9,316 bases of DNA from an uncultured Burkholderiales bacterium (GCA_903871435.1 CAIQGU010000483.1:1-9316), one strand, 5' to 3'; positions 1 to 6,213 are shown, numbered from the stretch's first letter. A program made the numbers and translations. Notes: generated by a model not told the origin, from the sequence alone.

Positions 1-582
1 CAGCGCCCGGGTGAAAGCCGCCGGGTCCAGCGTCTGGTAGCCCACATGGGTGGAGATGGCCGCGGTGGCGCCGCGATCACGCACGGCGCGCATGAGGTCA
101 GCAGCCTCGTCCGGTGTGGCGCCAAACTTGGCATTGAAGCTTATGGTGGCCGAAGGGTTGGGCGCCGCGACCCGCACCTGTATCACGAGGTCCGTGCCCA
201 CCTCCTCGATGACCTTGTCGAGTTCGGCAATGTGATCCACGACAAAATCGCGCACCTGCCAGTCGCGATAGGCGGCCACGATGGCGGCGCGCGGCTTGAC
301 CGGATGATTGAAGGAACAGTGCGCCCCGGCGAGCGCTGCGCGGCACAGCGCGATCTCGCGTATCGACGCCGTGTCGAAGCCCGTGACCCCACCCTCGACG
401 ATCCAGCGGATGACGTTGGGATCGGGATTGGCCTTCACCGCATACAGGACGGTCCCCGGAAAGCGCTCGACGATGCCGCGTGCGTTGGCGCGCACCGTCT
501 GCGGATGCACGCAGAAAACGGGGGCGTCCGTGGTTTTTTGGTGCAACAGGTCTTCGACACTGGCATAAGCCGCGTGCGTCAT
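1..582 (-). CDS. Type III PLP-dependent decarboxylase (ornithine/diaminopimelate decarboxylase family), partial
   Basis: The minus-strand frame is open from an ATG at 582-580 to the window edge, giving 194 residues of a protein usually near 380-400 aa; the C-terminal half lies outside the window. The family removes the alpha-carboxyl group of basic amino acids (ornithine, lysine, arginine or diaminopimelate) using pyridoxal phosphate in an alanine-racemase-like barrel. What is seen: the PLP-lysine motif YAVKAN with Lys50, then GFDTAS near residue 68 (ODC has DCAS), HPVKP near 110, KFGA near 152, and an HVG motif at 179-181 where the imidazole should stack on the PLP ring. The residue after HVG is Tyr182, where ODC and DAPDC have Ser. 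A weak Shine-Dalgarno-like GAGG precedes the ATG. The gene is divergent from the ABC operon. Lysine versus ornithine specificity cannot be read from this half, so no gene symbol is given. Confidence 0.88.
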   Translation of the reverse strand, partial: MTHAAYASVEDLLHQKTTDAPVFCVHPQTVRANARGIVERFPGTVLYAVKANPDPNVIRWIVEGGVTGFDTASIREIALCRAALAGAHCSFNHPVKPRAAIVAAYRDWQVRDFVVDHIAELDKVIEEVGTDLVIQVRVAAPNPSATISFNAKFGATPDEAADLMRAVRDRGATAAISTHVGYQTLDPAAFTRAL

Positions 583-667
583 CGGGTGCCTCGTGGTTCA
601 GGTTCATGCAGCCGGGCGCGCAGGAATCCGGCGCCAGCCGCGGCCGTCAGCTGCCGGCCGGAAGGCC

Positions 668-673
668 AATATA
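668..673 (-). promoter_or_regulatory. Candidate -10 box of the decarboxylase gene
   Basis: On the minus strand this reads TATATT, five of six matches to the sigma-70 -10 consensus, in an otherwise very GC-rich gap. Transcription from it would begin near position 661 and give a leader of about 80 nt before the ATG at 582. No good -35 box lies 16-18 nt upstream; the palindrome at 687-714 occupies that place instead. This would suit a promoter needing an activator. It is inferred from position only. Confidence 0.35.
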
Positions 674-686
674 CCCTGCGGATGCA

Positions 687-714
687 CCCGATGCGCGCTG
701 GCGCACGCATCGGG
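687..714. promoter_or_regulatory. 9-bp-arm inverted repeat in the divergent intergenic region (possible operator)
   Basis: The arms CCCGATGCG (687-695) and CGCATCGGG (706-714) are perfect inverse complements around a 10-nt centre; two more pairs can form inside after one mismatch. The site lies between the divergent decarboxylase and ABC-operon starts and is centred about 40 bp upstream of the predicted decarboxylase transcription start. A dimeric DNA-binding protein could use it. No T-run follows on either strand, so an intrinsic terminator is unlikely. The rest of the 583-808 gap shows no ORF of note. Confidence 0.45.
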
Positions 715-796
715 CGCGGACCTCGCGCGGACCGCAGGCGGCAACCGGCCCTGCAGCGCCAATGGGCAAATCATCTGTGGGCAATGACGCGCCATC

Positions 797-802
797 TACA
801 AT
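797..802 (+). promoter_or_regulatory. Candidate -10 box (TACAAT) giving a leaderless ABC-operon transcript
   Basis: TACAAT matches the sigma-70 -10 consensus at five of six positions and ends only 6 nt before the ATG at 809. A start site 7 nt past the box would fall on the A of the start codon, and no Shine-Dalgarno sequence is visible before the ATG. A leaderless mRNA fits both facts. No convincing -35 hexamer sits 16-18 nt upstream, which lowers confidence. Confidence 0.4.
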
Positions 803-808
803 CGCGGC

Positions 809-1498
809 ATGTTATCGATAAGTGGCTTGGTCAAACATTACGGCGCGCGTGCCGTGCTCGAGGGGCTGGCCCTCACCGTGGAACCCGGCGAAGTGGTAGC
901 CGTGGTGGGGGAGTCGGGAACCGGCAAATCCACCCTGCTCAACATCATCGGCGGCCTTGAACAGGCCGATGCCGGTACCGTGGTGCTGGCGGGTACCGAG
1001 CTTGGAGCGCTCGACGACGACGCGCGCACGCGGCTGCGCTGCCGCGCCGTGGGGTTCGTGTTCCAGGCCTTCCACATCGTCCCGCACCTCACGGCGCTGG
1101 AAAACACGCTCCTGCCACTGGTGCTGCAAGGTGTGCCATCGCAGGAACGCAACCAGCGCGCCGCGGCCATGCTGGCTGCGGTGGGTCTGGGCGAGCGCAG
1201 CGGCGCCCTGCCCCGCGAGCTCTCCGGAGGCGAGCTGCAGCGCGTCGCCATCGCGCGCGCGCTGGTGCACCGGCCGGCATTGGTGCTGGCCGACGAACCA
1301 ACGGGCAACCTCGATCCGGATACGGCGCAATCCGTCCTGGCCCTGCTCAACCAGAGCGCTCGCGCCGGCGGCGCTGCCACCATACTCGTGACGCATTCGG
1401 ACGCAGCTGCGGCAAGCGCGGACCGCGTGCTGCGCCTGGTGCGCGGGCGCCTGGTCGATGCCGGACCCCGGCGGTCACAGGGCGCGGGCAGCGCGTGA
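809..1498 (+). CDS. ABC transporter ATP-binding protein, LolD/MacB/YbbA type
   Basis: This 229-residue cytoplasmic ATPase should power the FtsX-type permease encoded next. All nucleotide-binding motifs are intact: Walker A GESGTGKST (34-42), Q-loop Gln86 in FVFQAF, signature LSGGE (138-142), Walker B ending LADEP (160-164, catalytic Glu163), D-loop GNLD (166-169) and switch His196 in VTHS. Length and motifs fit the o228/MacB family (LolD, YbbA, MacB ATPase domain), which works by mechanotransmission on lipids, lipoproteins or hydrophobic molecules rather than by import with a binding protein. The ATG at 809 puts the first beta strand of the domain at residue 2, so no upstream start is needed. 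The stop overlaps the permease start by 4 nt, so 1:1 co-expression is expected. The substrate cannot be deduced from this subunit. Confidence 0.93.
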   Translation: MLSISGLVKHYGARAVLEGLALTVEPGEVVAVVGESGTGKSTLLNIIGGLEQADAGTVVLAGTELGALDDDARTRLRCRAVGFVFQAFHIVPHLTALENTLLPLVLQGVPSQERNQRAAAMLAAVGLGERSGALPRELSGGELQRVAIARALVHRPALVLADEPTGNLDPDTAQSVLALLNQSARAGGAATILVTHSDAAAASADRVLRLVRGRLVDAGPRRSQGAGSA

Positions 1499-4146
1499 AC
1501 CCGCGCCACGCAAGCGCCGGCGCTGGCTGGCTGCTACGCCGTTTCGCACTGGGATATGCGCGCACCCAGCCCTGGCGCGCAGTGATCCAGGTCATGGCCA
1601 TCGCGACCGGCGTCGCGCTGGGCTTTGCGGTCAACCTCATCAACGCATCGGCGCTGGATGAATTTTCGGCGGCGGAACGCACGCTGTCGGGCAAGGCGGA
1701 CCTTGCGGTGGTGGGCCCCGCGGGGGGCTTCGACGAAGCCTTGTATGCCCGCATCGCGAATGATCCTCGCGTCGCGATCGCCGCGCCGCAACTCGATATC
1801 GATGCCGCCGTTATCGACGAGGTTTCGCACCCCAAAGAAGCAAACGCGGCGGCTGAGGAGTCCAGCGCACGCGGCGTATCGCTGCGGATCGTGGGTATCG
1901 ACGTGCTGCGCAGCGCGCTGCTCAGTCCGGACCTCGTCGGCGCTCCCGGATCCGGTGACGCTCCGGGGGCAAGCCGGCTCATGCCCTTGCTTTCAGAGGG
2001 TCTCTTCCTCTCGCCGGCAGCGCTGGCTCGGCTGCATCGCTCCGTCGGACAAAGCCTCGTGCTCATCGCGGGCGATCACCGCGTGCGGCTGCCCATCACG
2101 GGCACCTTGCCCGCCGCACGCGGCGCGATTGCCGCCATGGATCTGGGGTATGCCCAGTGGCGGTTCGACCAACTGGGGCGCCTGAGCCGCGTCGCGATCA
2201 AATTTGCGCCCGGCACCGGCACCGGGGACATCGGCGCGGCACTGCGCGACTGGCAACTGCCAGCGGCCGTGCACACCGAACAACCGGACACGGCCGCCGA
2301 GCGTGACCAGGGACTTTCACGCGCCTACCGCGTCAACCTCAATGTGCTGTCAATGGTGGCGCTGTTCACCGGCGCATTTTTGGTTTTCTCCCTCCAGTCG
2401 CAGGCCATCGTCGCGCGCCGCGCCCAGCTTGCGCTGCTGCGGATGCTGGGCGCCACGCGCGCGGCGGTGCGCAGCATGCTGCTGGTCGAGGCGGTGGTCT
2501 TTGGCACGGTGGGGGCTCTGCTCGGACTTGCCGGCGGCGCGGCCCTGGCGGCCGCCGCGTTGCGAACGCTGGGGGGCGATCTGGGTGGCGGCTATTTTTC
2601 TGCAGCCCCGGCGCACCTGGTGATAGCGCCGGGGAGCACCCTGCTCTTCTTCCTGCTGGGAGTCGGCGCGGCTGTGGGCGGCGCCTGGCTGCCAGCCGCG
2701 GAAGCGGGTCGGCAGGCCCCCGCCCCCGCACTCAAGGCAGGCGTCGACTCTTCACCCGGCTCGCAACAGCCACGCGCGTGGACCGCGCTCGGCGGGTTCG
2801 CGCTGGCTGCGGCGCTGGTGCTGATCCCGCCCGTCGGGGGAATATCGCTGGGCGCTTACGGTGCGGTCGCCCTGCTGCTGGTCAGCACCATCGCGCTCAA
2901 GCCGCTGATCGCGCCGCCGCTGTTCAACACGCTGGCGCGCCTGGTCGCCCGCAGCCCGGCGCTTGCGCGCCGCGCTCCGGCATGGCTGGCAGCGACGCGA
3001 CTGGCGCGCCTGCCCCGTTTTGCCGCCGTGGGTGCCGCGGGCATCGTCGCCAGCTTTGCGCTCATGGTTGCCATGGCAACCATGGTCAATAGCTTCCGTG
3101 GCAGCTTCGACACCTGGCTGTCGCAGATCCTGGCCGCGGATCTTTATGTGCGCGCCAGCGCGGCCGGCACGAGCGGCCGCTTTGCCAAGGGTGACCTGGA
3201 CGTGCTGCAGGCCAACCCGCAGATTGCGCGGGCTGAATTTTCCCGTATCCAGACGTTTGTGCTGGATCCGGCCCGCGCGCCGGTGGCGCTCATTGCCCGG
3301 CCACTGCGCCAGGATCAAGCGGCGGCCCGCCTGCCGCTGATCGGACCTGTCAGCCCCGTGACCGCACCCGCGGTGCCGGTCTGGGTTTCCGAGGCGATGG
3401 TGGATCTGTATGGGGCACCGCCCGGCACGACGCTGCAGTTGCCCCTCGGCGTCGCGCCTGGGACGGCTGGTGGCGAGCAGCAAGCCGGCGGCATTCAAGT
3501 CGTGGTCGCCGGCGTCTGGCGCGACTACGCGCGGCAGAGTGGCAGCATCGTGATCGACCTCGACGACTACCAACGGCTGACCGGCGACACCGCGCGCACC
3601 GATGCGGCGCTGTGGTTGAAATCGGGAGCCAACGCCAATGCGGTGGCCACCGCGCTGCTGGGCGAGCTCGCCACGCCGGCAGCCCAGTTCATTCTCCCCG
3701 GACAGATACGCTCCATCAGCCTGCGGCTATTTGATCGGAGCTTCCGGGTTACTTACCTCCTGGAATGGGCAGCGATCGTCATTGGCCTGGCGGGACTCGC
3801 AACCACTTTTTCCGCGCAAGCCATCGCGCGCACCCGCGAGTTCGGCATGCTGCGGCACGTCGGTGTGACCCGGCGCCAGGTGCTCGCCGTGCTCGCTGCC
3901 GAGGCTACGCTGGTTACACTGCTGGCCGCAGCCTTGGGCCTGGGCGCGGGTCTGGGCATCGCTGCCGTCCTGGTCCATGTGGTGAACCCGCAGTCGTTTC
4001 ATTGGACCATGGAAATGCGCGTACCGACCGGCCTGCTGATCACGCTCAGCGCCAGCCTGCTGCTGGCCGCAGCGTTGACCTCGACGCTGGCAGGGCAGCG
4101 TGCCCTGTCCATCGACGCCGTGCGGGCGGTGAAGGACGACTGGTGA
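1495..4146 (+). CDS. ABC transporter permease with duplicated FtsX domain (MacB-like periplasmic domains)
   Basis: This 883-residue inner-membrane protein is the partner of the preceding ATPase. Hydrophobic stretches at about 28-50, 281-304, 327-355, 380-402, 428-446, 452-472, 508-532, 753-777, 794-828 and 847-868 suggest ten membrane helices in two FtsX units. Each unit has a large periplasmic domain after its first helix (about 51-280 and 533-752). The cytoplasmic coupling motif is visibly repeated: ARRAQLALLRMLGATRAAV (308-326) and ARTREFGMLRHVGVTRRQV (778-796). This is the YbbP-like single-chain architecture of about 800-880 aa, so the protein probably does not need a second permease. It starts with GTG inside the ATPase stop (GTGA); the only Shine-Dalgarno-like bases (AGGG, 1479-1482) are far, so translation probably depends on coupling. 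By family it likely extracts or inserts lipids or lipoproteins; the cargo is unknown. Confidence 0.9.
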   Translation: MNPRHASAGAGWLLRRFALGYARTQPWRAVIQVMAIATGVALGFAVNLINASALDEFSAAERTLSGKADLAVVGPAGGFDEALYARIANDPRVAIAAPQLDIDAAVIDEVSHPKEANAAAEESSARGVSLRIVGIDVLRSALLSPDLVGAPGSGDAPGASRLMPLLSEGLFLSPAALARLHRSVGQSLVLIAGDHRVRLPITGTLPAARGAIAAMDLGYAQWRFDQLGRLSRVAIKFAPGTGTGDIGAALRDWQLPAAVHTEQPDTAAERDQGLSRAYRVNLNVLSMVALFTGAFLVFSLQSQAIVARRAQLALLRMLGATRAAVRSMLLVEAVVFGTVGALLGLAGGAALAAAALRTLGGDLGGGYFSAAPAHLVIAPGSTLLFFLLGVGAAVGGAWLPAAEAGRQAPAPALKAGVDSSPGSQQPRAWTALGGFALAAALVLIPPVGGISLGAYGAVALLLVSTIALKPLIAPPLFNTLARLVARSPALARRAPAWLAATRLARLPRFAAVGAAGIVASFALMVAMATMVNSFRGSFDTWLSQILAADLYVRASAAGTSGRFAKGDLDVLQANPQIARAEFSRIQTFVLDPARAPVALIARPLRQDQAAARLPLIGPVSPVTAPAVPVWVSEAMVDLYGAPPGTTLQLPLGVAPGTAGGEQQAGGIQVVVAGVWRDYARQSGSIVIDLDDYQRLTGDTARTDAALWLKSGANANAVATALLGELATPAAQFILPGQIRSISLRLFDRSFRVTYLLEWAAIVIGLAGLATTFSAQAIARTREFGMLRHVGVTRRQVLAVLAAEATLVTLLAAALGLGAGLGIAAVLVHVVNPQSFHWTMEMRVPTGLLITLSASLLLAAALTSTLAGQRALSIDAVRAVKDDW
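4132..4136 (+). promoter_or_regulatory. Ribosome binding site that fixes the lipocalin-like gene start
   Basis: AAGGA lies inside the last permease codons, 6 nt before the GTG at 4143. The frame is open further upstream to an ATG at 3765, but that stretch is the permease gene read in another frame. This site, the GTGA overlap and the signal peptide immediately after all point to the GTG. Confidence 0.75.
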
Positions 4147-5423
4147 ACCGCGCGCGCCGCCAATTGCTGCTCGCCGGCACCACCCTGCCAGCGGCCCTCT
4201 ACGGCCTACCTGCGGCGGCGTCTTCCGCGACGTCTGCAGCACCGTCGGCGAAATCTCCTGCGGAATCTTCTGCGGTATTTCCTGCCGCATCTGCTCGCGC
4301 ATCGTCGGCAACATCGTCCGCATCATCGTCCGCGTCATCGTCCACCGCAGCGCCCGCTGGCAGTTCCGGCCTCGCGCAATTCCCGCCGCAGGTGCCGCGG
4401 CAGCTGGCGTTTCCGCGCGACTATGGCGCCCACCCGGATACGCGCATTGAATGGTGGTATCTCACGGGCCTGCTGGACGCGGCCGACCGCGATCCGGCCA
4501 AAGTCATCGGCGTGCAGGTGACATTCTTTCGCCTGAGCACCGGCATAGCGCCGGAAAACCCCAGCCGCTTCGCTGCGCAGGAACTGGTGCTGGCGCACGC
4601 GGCCATCGCCGATCCGGCCCGCGGCGCGCTCCTGCACGACGAACGCCTGGCGCGAACCGGCTTTGGGCTCGCATGGGCGGCCACCGATGACACCAACGTC
4701 GGCATCGACCGCTGGTCCCTGTCGCGCAGCTCGGCGCAGCGTGCGTATCACGCCCAGATCAGCGCCACCGGGTTCACGCTCGACCTGACGGCCACGCCGA
4801 CCCAATCGCTGATCCTGCAGGGCGATGGTGGTTATTCCCGCAAGGGCAGCGACGCCGCAGGTCAGCCGGCCGCCAGCTTCTACTACACGGAACCCCAACT
4901 CGCCCTGCGGGCGCGCATCCGCACCGATGGCCGGGAGGAAGAGCGCAGCGGCCTGGGCTGGCTGGATCACGAATGGTCCAGCACGCTGCTGCCGCCGCAG
5001 GCCGCCGGCTGGGATTGGGGCGGATACAACCTGGCCGACGGCAGCGCCCTCACCGTGTTCCGGATACGCGCTGCGGCAGGGGATACGGCGGGCCAGACCG
5101 TGCATTCCTATGCCTGCATGCGCGTGCCGGGACTGCGTCCGGCCATCTATCCGCAGGCCCAAATTGCCTTCACGCCGCTGCAGTACTGGACCTCGCCGCG
5201 AACCCGCGCGCGCTACCCCGTGGCCCAGAGCATCCAGGCCGGCAGCCGGGTGTTCGAGTCCCACCCCATCATGCCGGACCAGGAGTACGACGCGCGCAAT
5301 GCCGGCGCCATCGCCTACTGGGAAGGCGCAAGTCTCTTGCACGAGAACGGCCGGCCCGTGGGCCGGGGTTACCTCGAGCTGACCGGATATTCCGGCGATG
5401 CCTTTGTCGGCCGGGGGTCCTAG
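4143..5423 (+). CDS. Secreted AttH/CrtC-like lipocalin-fold protein with Tat-like signal
   Basis: This 426-residue protein begins at a GTG overlapping the permease stop by 4 nt. The N-terminus has a twin-arginine-like signal (R5-R6-Q-L-L-L, then a hydrophobic segment to about residue 26), so export as a folded protein is likely. A Ser/Ala/Pro-rich linker follows (about 27-76). The folded part (about 85-420) carries marks of the AttH/carotenoid 1,2-hydratase-like family (formerly DUF2006): HPDTRIEWWYLTG (97-109), GWLDHEWSS (272-280), GWDWGGYNLADGSAL (289-303) and GYLELTGY (409-416). A family member, NE1406 of Nitrosomonas europaea, has a two-barrel calycin structure suggesting a lipid-like ligand. 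Carotenoid hydration itself is unlikely, since no carotenoid gene is nearby. Operon position implies a periplasmic partner of the ABC pair, perhaps a ligand carrier or membrane-lipid-binding enzyme. The exact reaction is unknown. Confidence 0.85.
   Translation: MNRARRQLLLAGTTLPAALYGLPAAASSATSAAPSAKSPAESSAVFPAASARASSATSSASSSASSSTAAPAGSSGLAQFPPQVPRQLAFPRDYGAHPDTRIEWWYLTGLLDAADRDPAKVIGVQVTFFRLSTGIAPENPSRFAAQELVLAHAAIADPARGALLHDERLARTGFGLAWAATDDTNVGIDRWSLSRSSAQRAYHAQISATGFTLDLTATPTQSLILQGDGGYSRKGSDAAGQPAASFYYTEPQLALRARIRTDGREEERSGLGWLDHEWSSTLLPPQAAGWDWGGYNLADGSALTVFRIRAAAGDTAGQTVHSYACMRVPGLRPAIYPQAQIAFTPLQYWTSPRTRARYPVAQSIQAGSRVFESHPIMPDQEYDARNAGAIAYWEGASLLHENGRPVGRGYLELTGYSGDAFVGRGS
4230..4361 (+). 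repeat. 12-nt imperfect tandem repeat, about 11 units, encoding a 4-residue repeat
   Basis: Within the lipocalin-like gene the DNA falls into consecutive 12-nt units. The clearest are CATCGTCGGCAA, CATCGTCCGCAT, CATCGTCCGCGT and CATCGTCCACCG (4300-4347). Decayed copies stand before them, for example AATCTCCTGCGG and AATCTTCTGCGG (4252-4275). The encoded tetrapeptides (residues 30-73) follow a pattern x-(Ser/Pro)-Ala-x: TSAA, PSAK, SPAE, SSAV, FPAA, SARA, SSAT, SSAS, SSAS, SSTA, APAG. Because units are 12 nt, gain or loss of copies keeps the reading frame. The product is a flexible, probably disordered tether between signal and fold. Confidence 0.8.
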
Positions 5424-5440
5424 CGCGGCCAAAGCGGGTA

Positions 5441-5500
5441 TTGACGCCTATTATCGATTTCCTCAATAACAATTACATTTTTAATTCGTTGGATTAATTT
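5441..5500 (+). promoter_or_regulatory. AT-rich promoter/regulatory region of ahpC
   Basis: This is the most AT-rich stretch of the window and lies 57-116 nt before the ahpC start. A possible promoter is TTGACG (5441-5446) with an 18-nt spacer to AATAAC (5465-5470). An alternative -10 is TACATT (5474-5479) or ATTAAT (5493-5498); I cannot choose among them. A second short palindrome, AATTA-N6-TAATT, spans 5471-5486. The rest of the 5424-5556 gap holds the ahpC leader. I see no terminator for the upstream operon. Confidence 0.55.
5451..5469. promoter_or_regulatory. LysR-type T-N11-A box (candidate OxyR site)
   Basis: TTAT (5451-5454) and ATAA (5466-5469) are inverse complements separated by exactly 11 nt, the classic binding geometry of LysR-type regulators. 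OxyR is the known LysR-type activator of ahpC in many proteobacteria. The box overlaps one candidate promoter spacer and lies upstream of the others. It is short and AT-rich, so chance occurrence is possible. Confidence 0.4.
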
Positions 5501-5544
5501 AGCCCGGCCGCGCAAACTGCGTCCATTGTCGTTTTCACCACCAC

Positions 5545-5549
5545 TGGAG
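5545..5549 (+). promoter_or_regulatory. ahpC ribosome binding site
   Basis: TGGAG stands 7 nt before the ATG at 5557. It supports this start, which also gives exactly the usual 187-residue AhpC. Confidence 0.75.
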
Positions 5550-5556
5550 CCCCACA

Positions 5557-6120
5557 ATGTCCCTGATCAACACCACCGTCAAACCCTTCAAGGCCACCGC
5601 GTTTCATAACGGCAAGTTCGTCACCGTCAGTGACGAAACGATCCGCGGCAAGTGGTCGGTTTTCGTCTTCTATCCCGCGGATTTCACGTTCGTGTGCCCC
5701 ACCGAACTCGAAGACCTCGCCGAGCAGTACAGCAAGTTCAGCGCGCTGGGCGTGGAGATCTACGGCGTGTCGACCGACACGCATTTCGCGCACAAGGCCT
5801 GGCATGACACCTCGCCGGCCATCGCCAAGGTCCAGTACCCGCTGGTCGGCGACCCGACGCTCACCCTGAGCCGCAACTTCGAGGTGCTGATCGAGGAAGA
5901 AGGCCTGGCCCTGCGTGGCACCTTCGTGATCAACCCCGACGGCCACATCAAGCTGTACGAAATCCACGACAACGGCATCGGCCGCGACGCCACCGAGCTG
6001 CTGCGCAAGGTCAAGGCTGCCCAGTACGTCGCCTCGCACCCCGGCGAAGTCTGCCCGGCCAAGTGGAAGGAAGGCGACAAGACGCTCAAGCCGTCCCTGG
6101 ACCTGGTTGGCAAGATCTGA
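5557..6120 (+). CDS. ahpC: Alkyl hydroperoxide reductase subunit C (typical 2-Cys peroxiredoxin)
   Basis: This 187-residue cytosolic peroxidase reduces H2O2, organic hydroperoxides and peroxynitrite. The length equals that of E. coli AhpC. The active-site block [13 protein letters not shown] holds the peroxidatic Cys47 with Thr44 and Pro40. The resolving Cys166 lies in GEVCPAKW near the C-terminus, and the catalytic Arg is in LRGTF (about residue 120). In the reaction cycle Cys47 becomes sulfenic acid and forms a disulfide with Cys166 of another subunit, which AhpF then reduces. The C-terminal tail beyond Cys166 is full length, as in peroxide-sensitive (floodgate-type) decameric enzymes. ahpF follows after 104 nt in the same direction, so co-transcription is likely. 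The AT-rich region upstream with a T-N11-A box suggests OxyR control; oxyR itself is not in this window. Confidence 0.97.
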   Translation: MSLINTTVKPFKATAFHNGKFVTVSDETIRGKWSVFVFYPADFTFVCPTELEDLAEQYSKFSALGVEIYGVSTDTHFAHKAWHDTSPAIAKVQYPLVGDPTLTLSRNFEVLIEEEGLALRGTFVINPDGHIKLYEIHDNGIGRDATELLRKVKAAQYVASHPGEVCPAKWKEGDKTLKPSLDLVGKI

Positions 6121-6126
6121 TCGAAC

Positions 6127-6165
6127 TGTCCGCGGCGGTTGTCCGCGGCTGCTGTCCGTGTCCAC
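6127..6165 (+). repeat. Three 13-nt direct repeats in the ahpC-ahpF gap
   Basis: TGTCCGCGGCGGT, TGTCCGCGGCTGC and TGTCCGTGTCCAC follow one another with an exact 13-nt period, starting 6 nt after the ahpC stop. The first two share ten identical leading bases; the third shares six. The self-complementary CCGCGG in the first two copies could pair across a 7-nt loop in RNA. A role in setting AhpC:AhpF stoichiometry through mRNA structure is possible but only inferred. Confidence 0.6.
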
Positions 6166-6170
6166 CTGCG

Positions 6171-6188
6171 GCCCGCCACACGGCGGGC
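6171..6188 (+). other. Perfect 7-bp GC hairpin between ahpC and ahpF
   Basis: GCCCGCC (6171-6177) and GGCGGGC (6182-6188) pair around a 4-nt ACAC loop. No T-run follows, so full intrinsic termination is unlikely. The hairpin could protect the upstream ahpC part of the mRNA from 3' exonucleases or partly attenuate entry into ahpF, giving the usual excess of AhpC over AhpF. Confidence 0.5.
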
Positions 6189-6213
6189 GCGGGCGGGCCC
6201 GGCAACTCTTTGC

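Noticed and set aside
46..960. Plus-strand open frame of 304 codons at the left end
   Set aside because: It crosses the decarboxylase in antisense, the intergenic region and the ATPase start; composition is Arg/Gly-rich with no motif.
3765..4142. Upstream extension of the lipocalin-like gene to an ATG at 3765 (552 aa)
   Set aside because: This part is the permease gene read in another frame; it has no domain features. The GTG at 4143 has AAGGA 6 nt upstream and starts directly with a signal peptide.
4143..5423. Lipocalin-like gene as a true carotenoid 1,2-hydratase (crtC)
   Set aside because: The domain similarity is shared by the wider AttH family; no other carotenoid gene is present and the partner genes are an ABC transporter.
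4335..5432. Minus-strand open frame of 365 codons opposite the lipocalin-like gene
   Set aside because: No family motif and low-complexity composition; the plus strand has clear AttH/CrtC-type motifs.
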